From NCBI RefSeq assembly GCF_023630705.1, contig NZ_JALQEM010000012.1, positions 176,802 to 240,801 of the forward strand: DNA of 64,000 bases, written 5' to 3'. The notes under the pieces are model-generated. The model was not told the origin of the DNA. It searched no databases and saw nothing but the letters and a program-made list of their open reading frames with translations. Origin of the DNA: Caballeronia sp. GAFFF1. Lineage in GTDB: Bacteria; Pseudomonadota; Gammaproteobacteria; Burkholderiales; Burkholderiaceae. The position numbers were made by a program, and so were the translations under genes. This document shows, in pieces, positions 1 through 9,312 of the stretch. How positions within the stretch are numbered: the stretch's first letter is position 1; each line of letters opens with the position of its first letter.

Positions 1-45
1 CGCTCGGAGCATCAGGTCATCGAACGCTGGCTGCTCGACGCATAA
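1..45 (+). CDS. 3' end of an unidentified gene
   Basis: An open frame enters from the left edge and stops with TAA at 43-45. It encodes only the last 14 residues (ending ERWLLDA). This is too short to name. It sits 84 nt upstream of the ddpX start, so it could be the regulator or an upstream member of the dipeptide operon, but nothing here proves that. Confidence 0.4.
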   Translation, partial: RSEHQVIERWLLDA

Positions 46-129
46 GACACCGCACATTCGGAATAAACTGTTTCGCGGATTTTTCGTCCGGGTTATGGTT
101 GAAGGGTTCGACCTAAGGATTCCGATTAC

Positions 130-693
130 ATGACTCGATCCCGTCTGCTGCCCGTCACGCGCGAAACGCATCACGTCCAGATCGATCTCGTCTACGCGAC
201 CGATCGCAATCTCACCGGCAAGCCCATCTACAAGACGCAGCATTGCCTGCTGCTCGAACCCGCCGAAGCGGCGCTGCGCAAGGCGGTGACGATCGCGCAG
301 AGCTTCGGCGCGACGCTGAAGATCTTCGACGCCTACCGCCCGCCGCAAGCGCAGGAAGTGCTGTGGAATTTCCTGCCCGATCCCACGTTCATCGCCGATC
401 TCGGCCGCGGCTCGAATCACAGCCGCGGGACGGCGGTAGACCTGACGCTCGTCGATAGCGACGGCATCGAGTTCGACATGGGCACCGGCTTCGACGCGAT
501 GGTGCCGGAGTCCGGCCACTTTCACGCGGGTCTGCCGGCTCACGTGCAGCGCAATCGCACGCTCTTGCTCGGCGTGATGCACGGCGCGGGCTTCGCGCAT
601 ATTCCGAGCGAATGGTGGCATTACGAGTTACCCGGATCGCGCGAGCTCGCGCTCATCGACAACGAAGAAAGCGGCCCCTTGCGGCTGATGTGA
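130..693 (+). CDS. ddpX: D-alanyl-D-alanine dipeptidase (VanX/DdpX family)
   Basis: Zinc peptidase of family M15D that hydrolyses D-Ala-D-Ala released from or destined for peptidoglycan. The 187-residue product has the family signature around residues 95-104 (SNHSRGTAVD) with His97 and Asp104 as likely zinc ligands. EWWHYE at 161-166 supplies the catalytic Glu161 and the third ligand His164, and Arg70 matches the conserved substrate arginine. No signal peptide is visible, so it is probably cytoplasmic. AAGGA at 116-120 supports the ATG at 130. It heads an operon with a complete dipeptide ABC importer, in the same order as E. coli ddpXABCDF, so it probably salvages D-Ala-D-Ala as a carbon/nitrogen source. 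Confidence 0.93.
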   Translation: MTRSRLLPVTRETHHVQIDLVYATDRNLTGKPIYKTQHCLLLEPAEAALRKAVTIAQSFGATLKIFDAYRPPQAQEVLWNFLPDPTFIADLGRGSNHSRGTAVDLTLVDSDGIEFDMGTGFDAMVPESGHFHAGLPAHVQRNRTLLLGVMHGAGFAHIPSEWWHYELPGSRELALIDNEESGPLRLM

Positions 694-708
694 ACGGGAT
701 AAACGACC

Positions 709-2298
709 ATGAGACTGAGCGCACGAAAGGCCCTTGTCGCGATGACGCTGGCGTTGAGCTTTGCCTGTGCAGCGCACGCGGCGACGCCGAAAGACATGTT
801 CGTCATGGCGACGCTGCTCGACGAATTCACCACGCTCGATCCGGGCGAAGTCTACGAACTCGTGCCGGAGGAATACGTTGCGAACACGTACGACCGGTTG
901 GTGCGCGTCGATCTAAAGGACCCGTCGAAGTTCAACGGCGACGTCGCGCAATCGTGGACCGTCAGCCCGGACGGGCTCACGTTCACCTTCAAGATCCGCT
1001 CCGGCATCAAGTTCCATTCCGGCAATCCGCTCACGGCCGATGACGTCGCGTGGTCCATCCAGCGCACGGCGTTGCTCGACAAGGGCGCGGCGGCGGTGCT
1101 CGCGGGCATCGGCATCACGAAGGCCAACGCGCTACAAAACGTGAAGAAGATCGACGACAGCACGGTGTCCGTCACGACCGATCAACGCTACGCGCCGACT
1201 TTCGTGCTGAACGTGCTCGGCGCGTGGCCGGCGTCGGTGGTGGATCGCAAGCTGCTCGAATCGCACGCCAAAGGTAACGACTACGGCAACGACTGGCTCA
1301 AGACCAGCGAGGCCGGCTCGGGCGCGTACAAGCTCGTGAAGTGGACGGCGAACGACAGCATCGTGCTGCAACGTTTCGACGGCTATCGCCTGCCGCTCGC
1401 GATGAAGCGCATCGTGCTGCGCCATGTGACCGAGGCGGCGAGCCAGCGCCTGATGATCCAGAACGGCGATATCGACGTGGCGCGCGATCTCAGCCCCGAC
1501 GACCTCGACACGCTCTCGAAGAACGGCGTCATCAAGGCGACGGCCGTGCCGCAGGCGACGCTCATGTATCTCGGCCTGAACAACAAGAATCAGTACTTGG
1601 CGAAGCCGGAAGTCTGGGAAGCGATGAAGTGGCTGATCGACTATCAGGGCATCCAGAAGAACGTGATCCGCACGACGTACAAGGTCCACGAAACGTTTCT
1701 GCCCGAAGGTTTTCTCGGCGCGCTCAACGAGAATCCGTATCACCAGGACGTCGCGAAGGCGAAGGCGCTGCTTGCCAAAGCCGGGCTCGCGGACGGCTTC
1801 ACCGTGAAGATGGACGTGCGCAACGACTATCCGTACAGCGAAATTGCGCAGGCGGTGCAGGCGAATCTCGCGCTCGCCAACATCAAGGTGCAGCTCATTC
1901 CGAGCGACAACAAGCAGACGCTCGGCCGCTACCGGGCGCGCGCGCACGACATCTATATCGGCGAATGGTCGGCGGACTATATCGATCCGCACAGCAACGC
2001 GCAGGGCTTCGCGTGGAATCCGGACAACTCGGACGCGTCGAGCTTCAAGATGCTCGCGTGGCGCAATGCGTGGAATATTCCCGATCTGACGAAGGAAACC
2101 AACGCGGCGCTCGCGGAAAGCTCCACCACGAAGCGCGCGCAGATGTACGAGAAGATGCAGCGCGAGATGCTCGCGAAGTCGCCGTTCGTCATCATGTTCC
2201 AGAAGGTCTCACAAGTGGCGGCGCGTCCGGGCGTGACCGGTCTCGAAGTCGGGCCGATCAACGATCTCGTGTCGTATCGCAACCTGAAGAAGCAATGA
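709..2298 (+). CDS. ddpA: Dipeptide ABC transporter substrate-binding protein
   Basis: Periplasmic solute-binding protein of the SBP_bac_5 (DppA/OppA) family, 529 residues. Residues 1-24 form a Sec signal peptide (KALVAMTLALSFACAAHAA with an AHA-type cleavage site). The body has the usual family landmarks: the N-terminal 'LDEFTTLDPGEVYE' strand, 'SPDGLTFTFKIRSGIKFHSGNPLTADDV' type lobe near residues 85-115, and a C-terminal 'EMLAKSPFVIMFQ' helix. It starts 15 nt after ddpX and is followed after 4 nt by the first permease. Ligand specificity cannot be read from the sequence. D-Ala-D-Ala is inferred from the linked dipeptidase. Confidence 0.9.
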   Translation: MRLSARKALVAMTLALSFACAAHAATPKDMFVMATLLDEFTTLDPGEVYELVPEEYVANTYDRLVRVDLKDPSKFNGDVAQSWTVSPDGLTFTFKIRSGIKFHSGNPLTADDVAWSIQRTALLDKGAAAVLAGIGITKANALQNVKKIDDSTVSVTTDQRYAPTFVLNVLGAWPASVVDRKLLESHAKGNDYGNDWLKTSEAGSGAYKLVKWTANDSIVLQRFDGYRLPLAMKRIVLRHVTEAASQRLMIQNGDIDVARDLSPDDLDTLSKNGVIKATAVPQATLMYLGLNNKNQYLAKPEVWEAMKWLIDYQGIQKNVIRTTYKVHETFLPEGFLGALNENPYHQDVAKAKALLAKAGLADGFTVKMDVRNDYPYSEIAQAVQANLALANIKVQLIPSDNKQTLGRYRARAHDIYIGEWSADYIDPHSNAQGFAWNPDNSDASSFKMLAWRNAWNIPDLTKETNAALAESSTTKRAQMYEKMQREMLAKSPFVIMFQKVSQVAARPGVTGLEVGPINDLVSYRNLKKQ

Positions 2299-2302
2299 CG
2301 CG

Positions 2303-3373
2303 ATGACGCCGCATCCGACCGTGCTCGACCGCCTGCGCGCCGCGAACGCGAATCGCGGCGGCGCGCGGATCGCGCTCGCGCTTCTGCGCTGGATCGCGAT
2401 GCTCGCCGTCACGTTCACCGGCTTGCTCGCCATCACGTTCTTCATCGGGCGCAAGATCCCGATCGACCCGGTGCTCGCGATTCTTGGCGACCGCGCATCG
2501 GCGAGCGCGTATGCCGCGGCGCGCGTGCAGCTCGGGCTCGACAAGCCGCTCGTCGACCAATTCCTGATCTACGCCCGCGACGTGCTGCACGGAAACCTGG
2601 GCGTGTCGCTGCTGACGGCGAGTCCGGTCATCGACGATATCCGGCGCGTCTTTCCCGCGACGCTCGAGCTGGCGACGCTCTCGACCTTCATCGGCGTGAT
2701 GATCGGCGTGCCGCTCGGCGTGATCGCAGCGGTGCGCCACAACCGCCTCGTGGATCACGTCGCGCGCGTGATCGGCCTCGCGGGCAGTTCGGTGCCGGTG
2801 TTCTGGCTCGCGCTGATGGGGCTGCTGCTCTTTTACGCGCGGCTGCATTGGGTGTCGGGACCGGGCCGCATCGACCCGCTGTACGACGGCATGGTCGATA
2901 CGCGCACGGGCAGTCTCCTGATCGACGCGCTTATCGCCCGCGAGTGGGACGTGTTCGCCAACGCGTTTTCGCATATCGCGCTGCCGGCGGGCGTGCTGGC
3001 GTTCTATTCGATCGCGTATCTGTCGCGCATGACGCGCTCGTTCATGCTCGAACAACTGAGCCAGGAATATGTGACGACGGCGCGCGCGAAAGGCCTGCCC
3101 GAGCGCCGCGTGATCTGGCGCCATGCGTTCGGCAATATCGCGGTGCCGTTGCTCACGGTCATCGCGCTCGCGTACAGCTATTTGCTGGAAGGCTCGGTGC
3201 TGACCGAGATCGTGTTCGCGTGGCCGGGCATCGGCTCGTATCTGACGGGCGCGCTTCTGAACGCCGACATGAACGCGGTGCTCGGCAGCACGCTCGTGAT
3301 CGGCGCGACGTTCATCGCGCTCAATCTGCTGACGGATGCGCTCTACCGCGTGTTCGATCCGCGCGCTCGCTGA
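2303..3373 (+). CDS. ddpB: Dipeptide ABC transporter permease 1
   Basis: Inner-membrane permease of the DppB/OppB type, 356 residues. An N-terminal membrane helix lies at about residues 30-50, then a periplasmic loop, then five core helices. The BPD_transp_1 EAA loop that contacts the ATPases is visible as 'EYVTTARAKGLPERRVIWRHAF'-type sequence near residues 254-276. The gene lies 4 nt after ddpA. A GTG-rich alternative start is not needed because ATG 2303 directly follows the preceding stop. It pairs with the next gene as the heterodimeric channel. Confidence 0.92.
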   Translation: MTPHPTVLDRLRAANANRGGARIALALLRWIAMLAVTFTGLLAITFFIGRKIPIDPVLAILGDRASASAYAAARVQLGLDKPLVDQFLIYARDVLHGNLGVSLLTASPVIDDIRRVFPATLELATLSTFIGVMIGVPLGVIAAVRHNRLVDHVARVIGLAGSSVPVFWLALMGLLLFYARLHWVSGPGRIDPLYDGMVDTRTGSLLIDALIAREWDVFANAFSHIALPAGVLAFYSIAYLSRMTRSFMLEQLSQEYVTTARAKGLPERRVIWRHAFGNIAVPLLTVIALAYSYLLEGSVLTEIVFAWPGIGSYLTGALLNADMNAVLGSTLVIGATFIALNLLTDALYRVFDPRAR

Positions 3374-3392
3374 CAACGGAGACCTTTGCCGC

Positions 3393-4331
3393 ATGCATTC
3401 GCCCGCCAAGCGCACGCCGATGAAACCCGCGCCGACTACGTGGCGCGCGTGGCTCTTGACCGACACGCCCGCGTCCCCGCGACAGGCCGCGCTCGGGCGC
3501 GCGTACCGGCGCTGGCGGCGGTTCTCGGGCAATCCGCTCAGCATGCTGGGCCTCGTCATCTTGATCGTGCTCGTCGTGGCGGCGGCCGTCGGGCCGCTCC
3601 TGGTCACGCAGGACCCGCTGCGGCAGGTGCTCGCCGATCGTCTGATGCCGCCGGGCGCGGCGCACTGGTTCGGCACGGATCAACTCGGCCGCGACATCCT
3701 GTCGAGACTCGTTCACGGCTCGCGTCTCACGCTATCCATCGCGATGCTCGTCGTCGTGCTTGTCGTGCCAATTGGACTCCTGATCGGCACGGTGGCGGGC
3801 TATTGCGGCGGCTTTGTCGATACCGTGCTCATGCGCCTGACCGATGTCGCGCTCGCGTTTCCGAAGATCGTGCTGGCGCTCGCGTTCGCGGCGGCGCTGG
3901 GGCCGGGCGTGCTGAATGCGGTCATCGCCATTTCCATCACCGCGTGGCCGCCTTACGCGCGGCTCGCGCGGGCCGAATCGCTGCGGCTCGCGCAGGCCGA
4001 TTTCATTCACGCGGCGCGGCTCGCGGGCGCATCGCACACGCGCATTCTGCTGCGCTATATCGTGCCGCTGTGCTCGTCGTCGGTGATCGTGCGCGCGACG
4101 CTCGATATGGCGGGCATCATTCTCGCGGTCGCGGGGCTCGGCTTTCTTGGACTCGGTGCGCAGCCGCCGAGTCCGGAATGGGGCTACATGGTCGCCTCGG
4201 GCCGTAACGTGCTGCTCGACGCCTGGTGGGTCGCGACCATCCCCGGCCTCGCGATTCTCGCAGTCAGCCTCGCGTTCAATCTGCTCGGCGACGGGTTGCG
4301 CGATGTCTTCGATCCGCGTCATGGAGGCTGA
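3393..4331 (+). CDS. ddpC: Dipeptide ABC transporter permease 2
   Basis: Second permease of the importer, DppC/OppC type, about 312 residues. An N-terminal OppC-like segment with one helix (LSMLGLVILIVLVVAAAVG) is followed by 'FGTDQLGRDILSRLVHGSR', a hallmark of the DppC branch, and by the EAA motif near 'DFIHAARLAGASHTRI'. The frame is open further upstream into ddpB, but GGAG at 3378-3381 and the family N-terminus favour ATG 3393. ATG 3420 is the alternative. The stop is separated from the next start by one base. Confidence 0.9.
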   Translation: MHSPAKRTPMKPAPTTWRAWLLTDTPASPRQAALGRAYRRWRRFSGNPLSMLGLVILIVLVVAAAVGPLLVTQDPLRQVLADRLMPPGAAHWFGTDQLGRDILSRLVHGSRLTLSIAMLVVVLVVPIGLLIGTVAGYCGGFVDTVLMRLTDVALAFPKIVLALAFAAALGPGVLNAVIAISITAWPPYARLARAESLRLAQADFIHAARLAGASHTRILLRYIVPLCSSSVIVRATLDMAGIILAVAGLGFLGLGAQPPSPEWGYMVASGRNVLLDAWWVATIPGLAILAVSLAFNLLGDGLRDVFDPRHGG

Positions 4332-4332
4332 C

Positions 4333-5202
4333 ATGGACGATGCGCTCGCTGAAATCGACGGTCTCGAAGTCGCCTTCGCCGGCCACGACGGCGTCGCGAT
4401 GCCCGCGGTGCGCGGTGTCTCGCTGACGGTGCGGCGCGGCGAGCGGCTCGGCATCGTCGGGGAATCGGGCTCGGGGAAGTCGCTGACCGGCCGCGCGCTG
4501 CTCGGCCTCTTGCCGCCCGAAGCGCGATGGTCCGCGAAGGCTTTGCGCTTCGACGGCCAGGACCTGCTCGCGATGAAGCCGAGCGCGCGCCGGCGCCTCT
4601 GCGGCACGCAGATGAGCATGATCCTGCAAGATCCGAAGTACTCGCTCAATCCGGTGATGACGGTCGCCCAGCAGATGCGCGAAACCATCGCGCGTCAGGA
4701 CGGCGGCTTGAGCCGGCGCGCGATGCGTGCGCGCATCGTGGATGCGCTCGCGGCCGTGCATATCCGCGATCCGGAGCGTGTGGCGGACGCGTATCCGCAC
4801 GAGTTGTCAGGCGGCATGGGCCAGCGCGTGATGATCGCGATGATGGTGAGCGCGGGTCCGCGCCTTTTGATTGCCGACGAACCGACGAGCGCGCTCGACG
4901 TGCTCGTGTCGATGCAGGTGCTCGCCGTGCTCGACGAAATGATCGAGCGTCATCGCACGGGGCTCGTGTTCATCAGCCACGACTTGCCGCTCGTGATGTC
5001 GTTCTGCGATCGCGTCGCGGTGATGTACGGCGGGCGCGTCGTGGAAACCTGCGCGGCGCGTGAACTCGCCAACGCGCGGCATCCGTACACGCGCGGACTG
5101 CTTGCCGCGAGCCCGCCCTTGACCAATCCGCCCGACGAATTGCCGACGCTGCGCCGCGATCCGTCGTGGCTCGCGGAAACGATCGAGGAAGCCGCGCGAT
5201 GA
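4333..5202 (+). CDS. ddpD: Dipeptide ABC transporter ATP-binding protein 1
   Basis: Cytoplasmic ATPase of the OppD/DppD family, 289 residues. It shows Walker A (GESGSGKS), Q-loop (ILQDPKYSLNP), an ABC signature in the variant form LSGGMGQRV, Walker B (LLIADEPTSALDV) and the H-loop (FISHDLPLV). GGAGG at 4323-4327 sits 5 nt before ATG 4333, which fixes the start although the frame is open earlier. The C-terminal oligopeptide-transport extension is short ('NARHPYTRGLLAASPPL'), and a cysteine-rich iron-sulfur-like tail is not evident. Its TGA overlaps the ATG of the next ATPase by 4 nt. Confidence 0.91.
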   Translation: MDDALAEIDGLEVAFAGHDGVAMPAVRGVSLTVRRGERLGIVGESGSGKSLTGRALLGLLPPEARWSAKALRFDGQDLLAMKPSARRRLCGTQMSMILQDPKYSLNPVMTVAQQMRETIARQDGGLSRRAMRARIVDALAAVHIRDPERVADAYPHELSGGMGQRVMIAMMVSAGPRLLIADEPTSALDVLVSMQVLAVLDEMIERHRTGLVFISHDLPLVMSFCDRVAVMYGGRVVETCAARELANARHPYTRGLLAASPPLTNPPDELPTLRRDPSWLAETIEEAAR

Positions 5203-5948
5203 TCGAGATCGACCACGCGCACATTCGCTTCAAGACCAAAACCGGCCATGTCGATGCGGTGCGCGACGTGTCGTTGCGCGTTGAGGATGGCGAAGTATTC
5301 GGTCTCGTCGGCGAGTCGGGCAGCGGCAAGTCGACGCTGCTGCGCGCGCTCGCGGGCCTCGTGCCGCTTGCCGGAGGCGGCATGCGCATCGACGGGCAGG
5401 CCGTTGCACATCGGCCGCAGCGCGACGTGCAGATGGTGTTTCAGGACCCGTACGGCTCGCTGCATCCGCGCTTCACCGTCGACCGCACATTGCGCGAGCC
5501 GCTCGCGATCAACGGCATCGGCAATCAGGACACGCGCATTCTCGACGCGCTCGCCGAAGTCGGCCTCGGGGCTGCGTTCCGCTTTCGCTATCCGCATCAG
5601 TTGTCGGGCGGGCAGCGGCAACGGGTGTCGATCGCTCGCGCGCTGATCGTCGAGCCGCGCGTGCTTCTGCTCGACGAGCCGACGTCCGCGCTCGATGTCT
5701 CCGTGCAGGCGGAAATCCTGAACCTGCTGCGGCGGCTGCATCGCGAGCGCAAGCTCACCATGATCCTCGTGAGCCACAATCTCGCGGTCGTGGGTTTCCT
5801 GTGTCAGCGCGTGGCCGTCATGCGCAACGGGGAAGTCGTCGAACAGCTCGGCGTCGAGGCGGTGAGGGCGCACGACGTCAAGCACGAGTACACGCGGCGG
5901 CTGCTCTTCGCGACGCAAGGCTACACGCGCGAGCCCGTGCGCTCGTAA
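5199..5948 (+). CDS. ddpF: Dipeptide ABC transporter ATP-binding protein 2
   Basis: Second ATPase of the importer (OppF/DppF family), 249 residues. Walker A (GESGSGKST), Q-loop (MVFQDPYGSLHPR), signature LSGGQRQRVSIARAL, Walker B (LLLDEPTSALDVSV) and H-loop (ILVSHNLAVV) are intact. ATG 5199 overlaps the ddpD stop (ATGA), implying translational coupling. This is the last gene of the operon. No strong terminator follows directly; a weak GC hairpin with a T-run lies about 150 nt downstream. Confidence 0.91.
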   Translation: MIEIDHAHIRFKTKTGHVDAVRDVSLRVEDGEVFGLVGESGSGKSTLLRALAGLVPLAGGGMRIDGQAVAHRPQRDVQMVFQDPYGSLHPRFTVDRTLREPLAINGIGNQDTRILDALAEVGLGAAFRFRYPHQLSGGQRQRVSIARALIVEPRVLLLDEPTSALDVSVQAEILNLLRRLHRERKLTMILVSHNLAVVGFLCQRVAVMRNGEVVEQLGVEAVRAHDVKHEYTRRLLFATQGYTREPVRS

Positions 5949-6099
5949 GCACAGACGCCCGCCGCGCGGCAATCGATGTCGCGAAAACCCCGCATATCTT
6001 CTCTATACGGCCGACGCGCGCGAACGGCCGTGCGCCGCGCGAAGCAATCAGGGCCGCCGCTGATAGAATACGAGATGAATTGTCGAAGCCAGCCGAACC

Positions 6100-6118
6100 A
6101 CGCGCGAGCGCGTTTTTT
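6100..6118 (+). terminator. Weak candidate terminator after ddp operon
   Basis: ACGCG (6100-6104) pairs with CGCGT (6109-6113) around a 4-nt loop and runs into six Ts. The stem is short and lies 150 nt after ddpF, so the assignment is tentative. The rest of 5949-6200 shows no gene. Confidence 0.35.
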
Positions 6119-6200
6119 CCGGCGGGCTCCGACTTCACGCTAACCCCGCAAATCGTGACAGACCGCTTCGGCGTTATTCGAAAGCCGGTCGTAATCCCTG

Positions 6201-7195
<995 letters not shown>

Positions 7196-7200
7196 ACATC

Positions 7201-8121
7201 GTGAAATCACGCACCATCGACCTCATCGCGCCTTCCGGCTATCCGCACGACCCCGCGGCTGTCGAGCGGGGCATCGGGCGTCTGCGGGCGCAGGGTCATC
7301 GGCTCGAAAATCTCGATGCGACGCGCCGGCGCTTTCAACGATTCGGCGGCACCGACAGCGAACGCGCCGCCGATCTGAACCGTCTCGCCGATCCGTCACG
7401 GCCGCTGCCCGATATCGTGCTGGCGGTGCGCGGCGGGTATGGCGCATCGCGCATTCTGCACGGCCTCGACTACGACGGCCTGCGACGGCTCGGCGACGAA
7501 CCCGTGGCGCTCGTCGGCCACAGCGATTTCACGGCGATTCAGTGCGCGTTATACGCGCGTTCGGCGGTGAAGAGTTTCGGCGGTCCGATGTTCGCCGGAA
7601 ACTTCGGCGCGGAGCAGCTGAGCGCATTCACCATGCACCACTTCTGGCAGGCGATTTCGCAGCCGAGCTTCACTGTGACGAGCCACACGCCGCAGCGCCA
7701 GTCCGTCGACGTGACCGGCATGTTGTGGGGCGGCAACCTCGCGATACTCGCCGCGCTCGTCGGCACGCCGTATCTGCCGCCTGTCGATGGCGGCATTCTC
7801 TTCATCGAAGATGTAAATGAGCATCCGTTTCGCATCGAGCGGATGATCTACCAGTTGCATCAGGCAGGCGTGCTTGGACGGCAGCAGGCGGTCATCATGG
7901 GTGAGTTCTCGGGCGGGCGCCTGTCCGACTACGACAACGGCTTCTCGCTCGACGCGGTGATCGAGCAGATGAGGGCGGCGACCGGCGTGCCGTTCGTGAC
8001 CGGCTTGCAGTTCGGACACGTCGATAATCTGCTGACGCTGCCTTTTGGTGCGACTGCACACCTTGTCGCGAACGAGCGGGGTTTCACGCTGGCGCTGTCG
8101 GACTATCCGCATCTGGCCTAG
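7201..8121 (+). CDS. ldcA: Muramoyltetrapeptide L,D-carboxypeptidase
   Basis: Serine peptidase of family S66 that removes the terminal D-Ala from recycled murein tetrapeptides in the cytoplasm. The 306-residue chain has the nucleophile Ser108 in GHSDF, with Glu203 (FIEDVNE) and His273 (QFGHVDN) completing the Ser-Glu-His triad. The N-terminal 'APSGY' strand is typical. The start is GTG 7201, because upstream in-frame residues belong to tadA in another frame. Together with the upstream ddp operon it places two murein-peptide salvage functions close together. A terminator follows at 8135. Confidence 0.92.
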   Translation: MKSRTIDLIAPSGYPHDPAAVERGIGRLRAQGHRLENLDATRRRFQRFGGTDSERAADLNRLADPSRPLPDIVLAVRGGYGASRILHGLDYDGLRRLGDEPVALVGHSDFTAIQCALYARSAVKSFGGPMFAGNFGAEQLSAFTMHHFWQAISQPSFTVTSHTPQRQSVDVTGMLWGGNLAILAALVGTPYLPPVDGGILFIEDVNEHPFRIERMIYQLHQAGVLGRQQAVIMGEFSGGRLSDYDNGFSLDAVIEQMRAATGVPFVTGLQFGHVDNLLTLPFGATAHLVANERGFTLALSDYPHLA

Positions 8122-8134
8122 GTTTGCGGCAGAG

Positions 8135-8157
8135 GGCACTTGCTGCGAGTGCCTTTT
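8135..8157 (+). terminator. Rho-independent terminator after ldcA
   Basis: GGCACT (8135-8140) pairs with AGTGCC (8148-8153) around a 7-nt loop and is followed by TTTT, 14 nt after the ldcA stop. Confidence 0.6.
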
Positions 8158-8233
8158 CGTTTGACTGCTTTTGCAACTAACGGTCTGTTCTACGCGTCAC
8201 CATGGATCGCGATGCACCATTTATGAACCGCAG

Positions 8234-8259
8234 ATTGTCGACAAAATCCGGTCGACAAT
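8234..8259. promoter_or_regulatory. Perfect 9-bp inverted repeat, candidate operator
   Basis: ATTGTCGAC (8234-8242) and GTCGACAAT (8251-8259) are exact inverted repeats separated by 8 nt. Each arm contains the palindrome GTCGAC. The element lies about 160 nt upstream of the GntR gene in an AT-richer, gene-free stretch (8158-8419). It may be an operator for that regulator or for a neighbouring one. This is inference. Confidence 0.45.
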
Positions 8260-8365
8260 GCCGACAAAAAGTAGCCTAATCGTCCTGAATGCCCGTCGGT
8301 TCTGGCTTGCAGGCAGACATCACCTCGCGCGACGCCACCCTTCACCGAGATTTTTTATTTTGAAT

Positions 8366-8403
8366 TGTTGACAATCTTTATGTCGATTCTAAGATGGTCA
8401 ACA
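8366..8403. promoter_or_regulatory. Imperfect 13-bp inverted repeat overlapping likely promoter
   Basis: TGTTGACAATCTT (8366-8378) and AAGATGGTCAACA (8391-8403) pair at 12 of 13 positions around a 12-nt spacer. TTGACA (8369-8374) inside the left arm is a consensus -35 hexamer, and TAAGAT (8390-8395) resembles a -10 with a short 15-nt spacing. The repeat ends 16 nt before the GntR start codon, which suits an autoregulatory operator of an FCD-type GntR protein. Confidence 0.5.
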
Positions 8404-8419
8404 TGCAAGCGAGCACATC

Positions 8420-9175
8420 ATGTCCGACCGTAAAACGAGTGCTGCATCGAACGCTTCCGCCGGTTCTCTGAACGGAGCCGTCGCAGCGAGCCCCGAGTCG
8501 ATCGCCGAGAACATCCGCGCCGCGATCCTCGAACACCGGCTTGCTCCCGGCGCGAAGCTGACCGAAGCGCAGTTGTGCGAAGTGTTCGACGTGAAACGCG
8601 GCCCGGTGCGCCAGGCGCTGTCGCAACTGGCAAGCGAGCGGCTCGTCGATCTCGAACCGAATCGCGGCGCGTTTGTCGCAAGTCCGTCGCTGCAGGAAGT
8701 GCACGACGTATTCGAAATGCGACGCATCGTCGAGCTGGCTGTCGTCGAGCGCATCTGCAAAGGACACGGCACGCGGCGGCTGAAGTCGATTGGCGCGACC
8801 ATCGGGCGCGAAAGGCGAGCGTTCGAGAACCGCGATTTCTCTGCGTGGATCCGGCTGTCGGGCGAGTTCCACACCGAACTGGCCGCGCTCACCGGCAACG
8901 CCGTGCTGTGCGATTGTCTGTCCGGACTGGTCGCGCGCTCGACGCTGATTTCGGCGCTGTATGAATCGCTCGGCAAGAGTTCGTGCTCTTTTGAAGATCA
9001 CGAAGCGATCCTCGCCGCGCTCGATGCCGGCGACGCCGCAAAAGCCGCGGATCTGATGGCCCAACATCTGCGCGATGTCGAACTGAAGATGCTGGAGCGG
9101 CCGGCCCGTGGCGCGGTCGATCTGAAGGAAGTATTCGCAAGGCCGGGCGAACGCGAGAAGGCGTTCGGCGCGTAA
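8420..9175 (+). CDS. GntR-family (FCD/FadR subfamily) transcriptional regulator
   Basis: Cytoplasmic DNA-binding repressor or activator of 251 residues. A winged helix-turn-helix occupies roughly residues 25-95 ('ENIRAAILEHRLAPGAKLTEAQLCEVFDVKRGPVRQAL' type sequence). The all-helical FCD ligand domain follows, with 'DVFEMRRIVEL', 'FHTELAALTGN' and 'DHEAILAALDAGD' matching its metal/effector-binding helices. It is the gene immediately upstream of the NCS1 transporter and the allantoin-degradation operon, and two inverted repeats precede it. It is therefore the best candidate regulator of that operon. The effector (allantoin, urate or a hydantoin) is not deducible. Confidence 0.88.
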   Translation: MSDRKTSAASNASAGSLNGAVAASPESIAENIRAAILEHRLAPGAKLTEAQLCEVFDVKRGPVRQALSQLASERLVDLEPNRGAFVASPSLQEVHDVFEMRRIVELAVVERICKGHGTRRLKSIGATIGRERRAFENRDFSAWIRLSGEFHTELAALTGNAVLCDCLSGLVARSTLISALYESLGKSSCSFEDHEAILAALDAGDAAKAADLMAQHLRDVELKMLERPARGAVDLKEVFARPGEREKAFGA

Positions 9176-9207
9176 GCAAGCCGTAGCACGAACACAAAAA
9201 TGGAGAC

Positions 9208-9234
9208 CGCGCCCGCGCGCATGCGGCGGGCGCG
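9208..9234 (+). promoter_or_regulatory. GC hairpin behind the GntR gene
   Basis: CGCGCCCGC (9208-9216) pairs perfectly with GCGGGCGCG (9226-9234) around a 9-nt loop. No T-run follows, so this is not a classical terminator. It is the first of three stem-loops in the 324-nt gene-free stretch 9176-9499 that forms the leader of the NCS1 transporter gene. Confidence 0.4.
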
Positions 9235-9283
9235 TAGCGAGACGCACGCGCGAAAGACCGCAGCAGGCGCCGCACTGAACGAG

Positions 9284-9301
9284 ACGCTCATCGATGAGCG
9301 T
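9284..9301 (+). promoter_or_regulatory. Tetraloop hairpin in transporter leader
   Basis: ACGCTCA (9284-9290) pairs perfectly with TGAGCGT (9295-9301), closing a TCGA tetraloop, 12 nt before the larger structured element. It could be part of an upstream helix of the same RNA or an independent processing or termination element. Confidence 0.35.
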
Positions 9302-9312
9302 GCAATGAAAAA

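Noticed and set aside
2258..3676. Very long minus-strand frame opposite the ddp permease genes
   Set aside because: Arg/His/Asp-rich translation typical of the antisense of a high-G+C gene. The plus-strand genes have clear domains.
8171..8371. 66-residue plus-strand frame between ldcA and the GntR gene
   Set aside because: It runs through two inverted repeats and a promoter-like region, has no ribosome-binding site and no protein-like composition.
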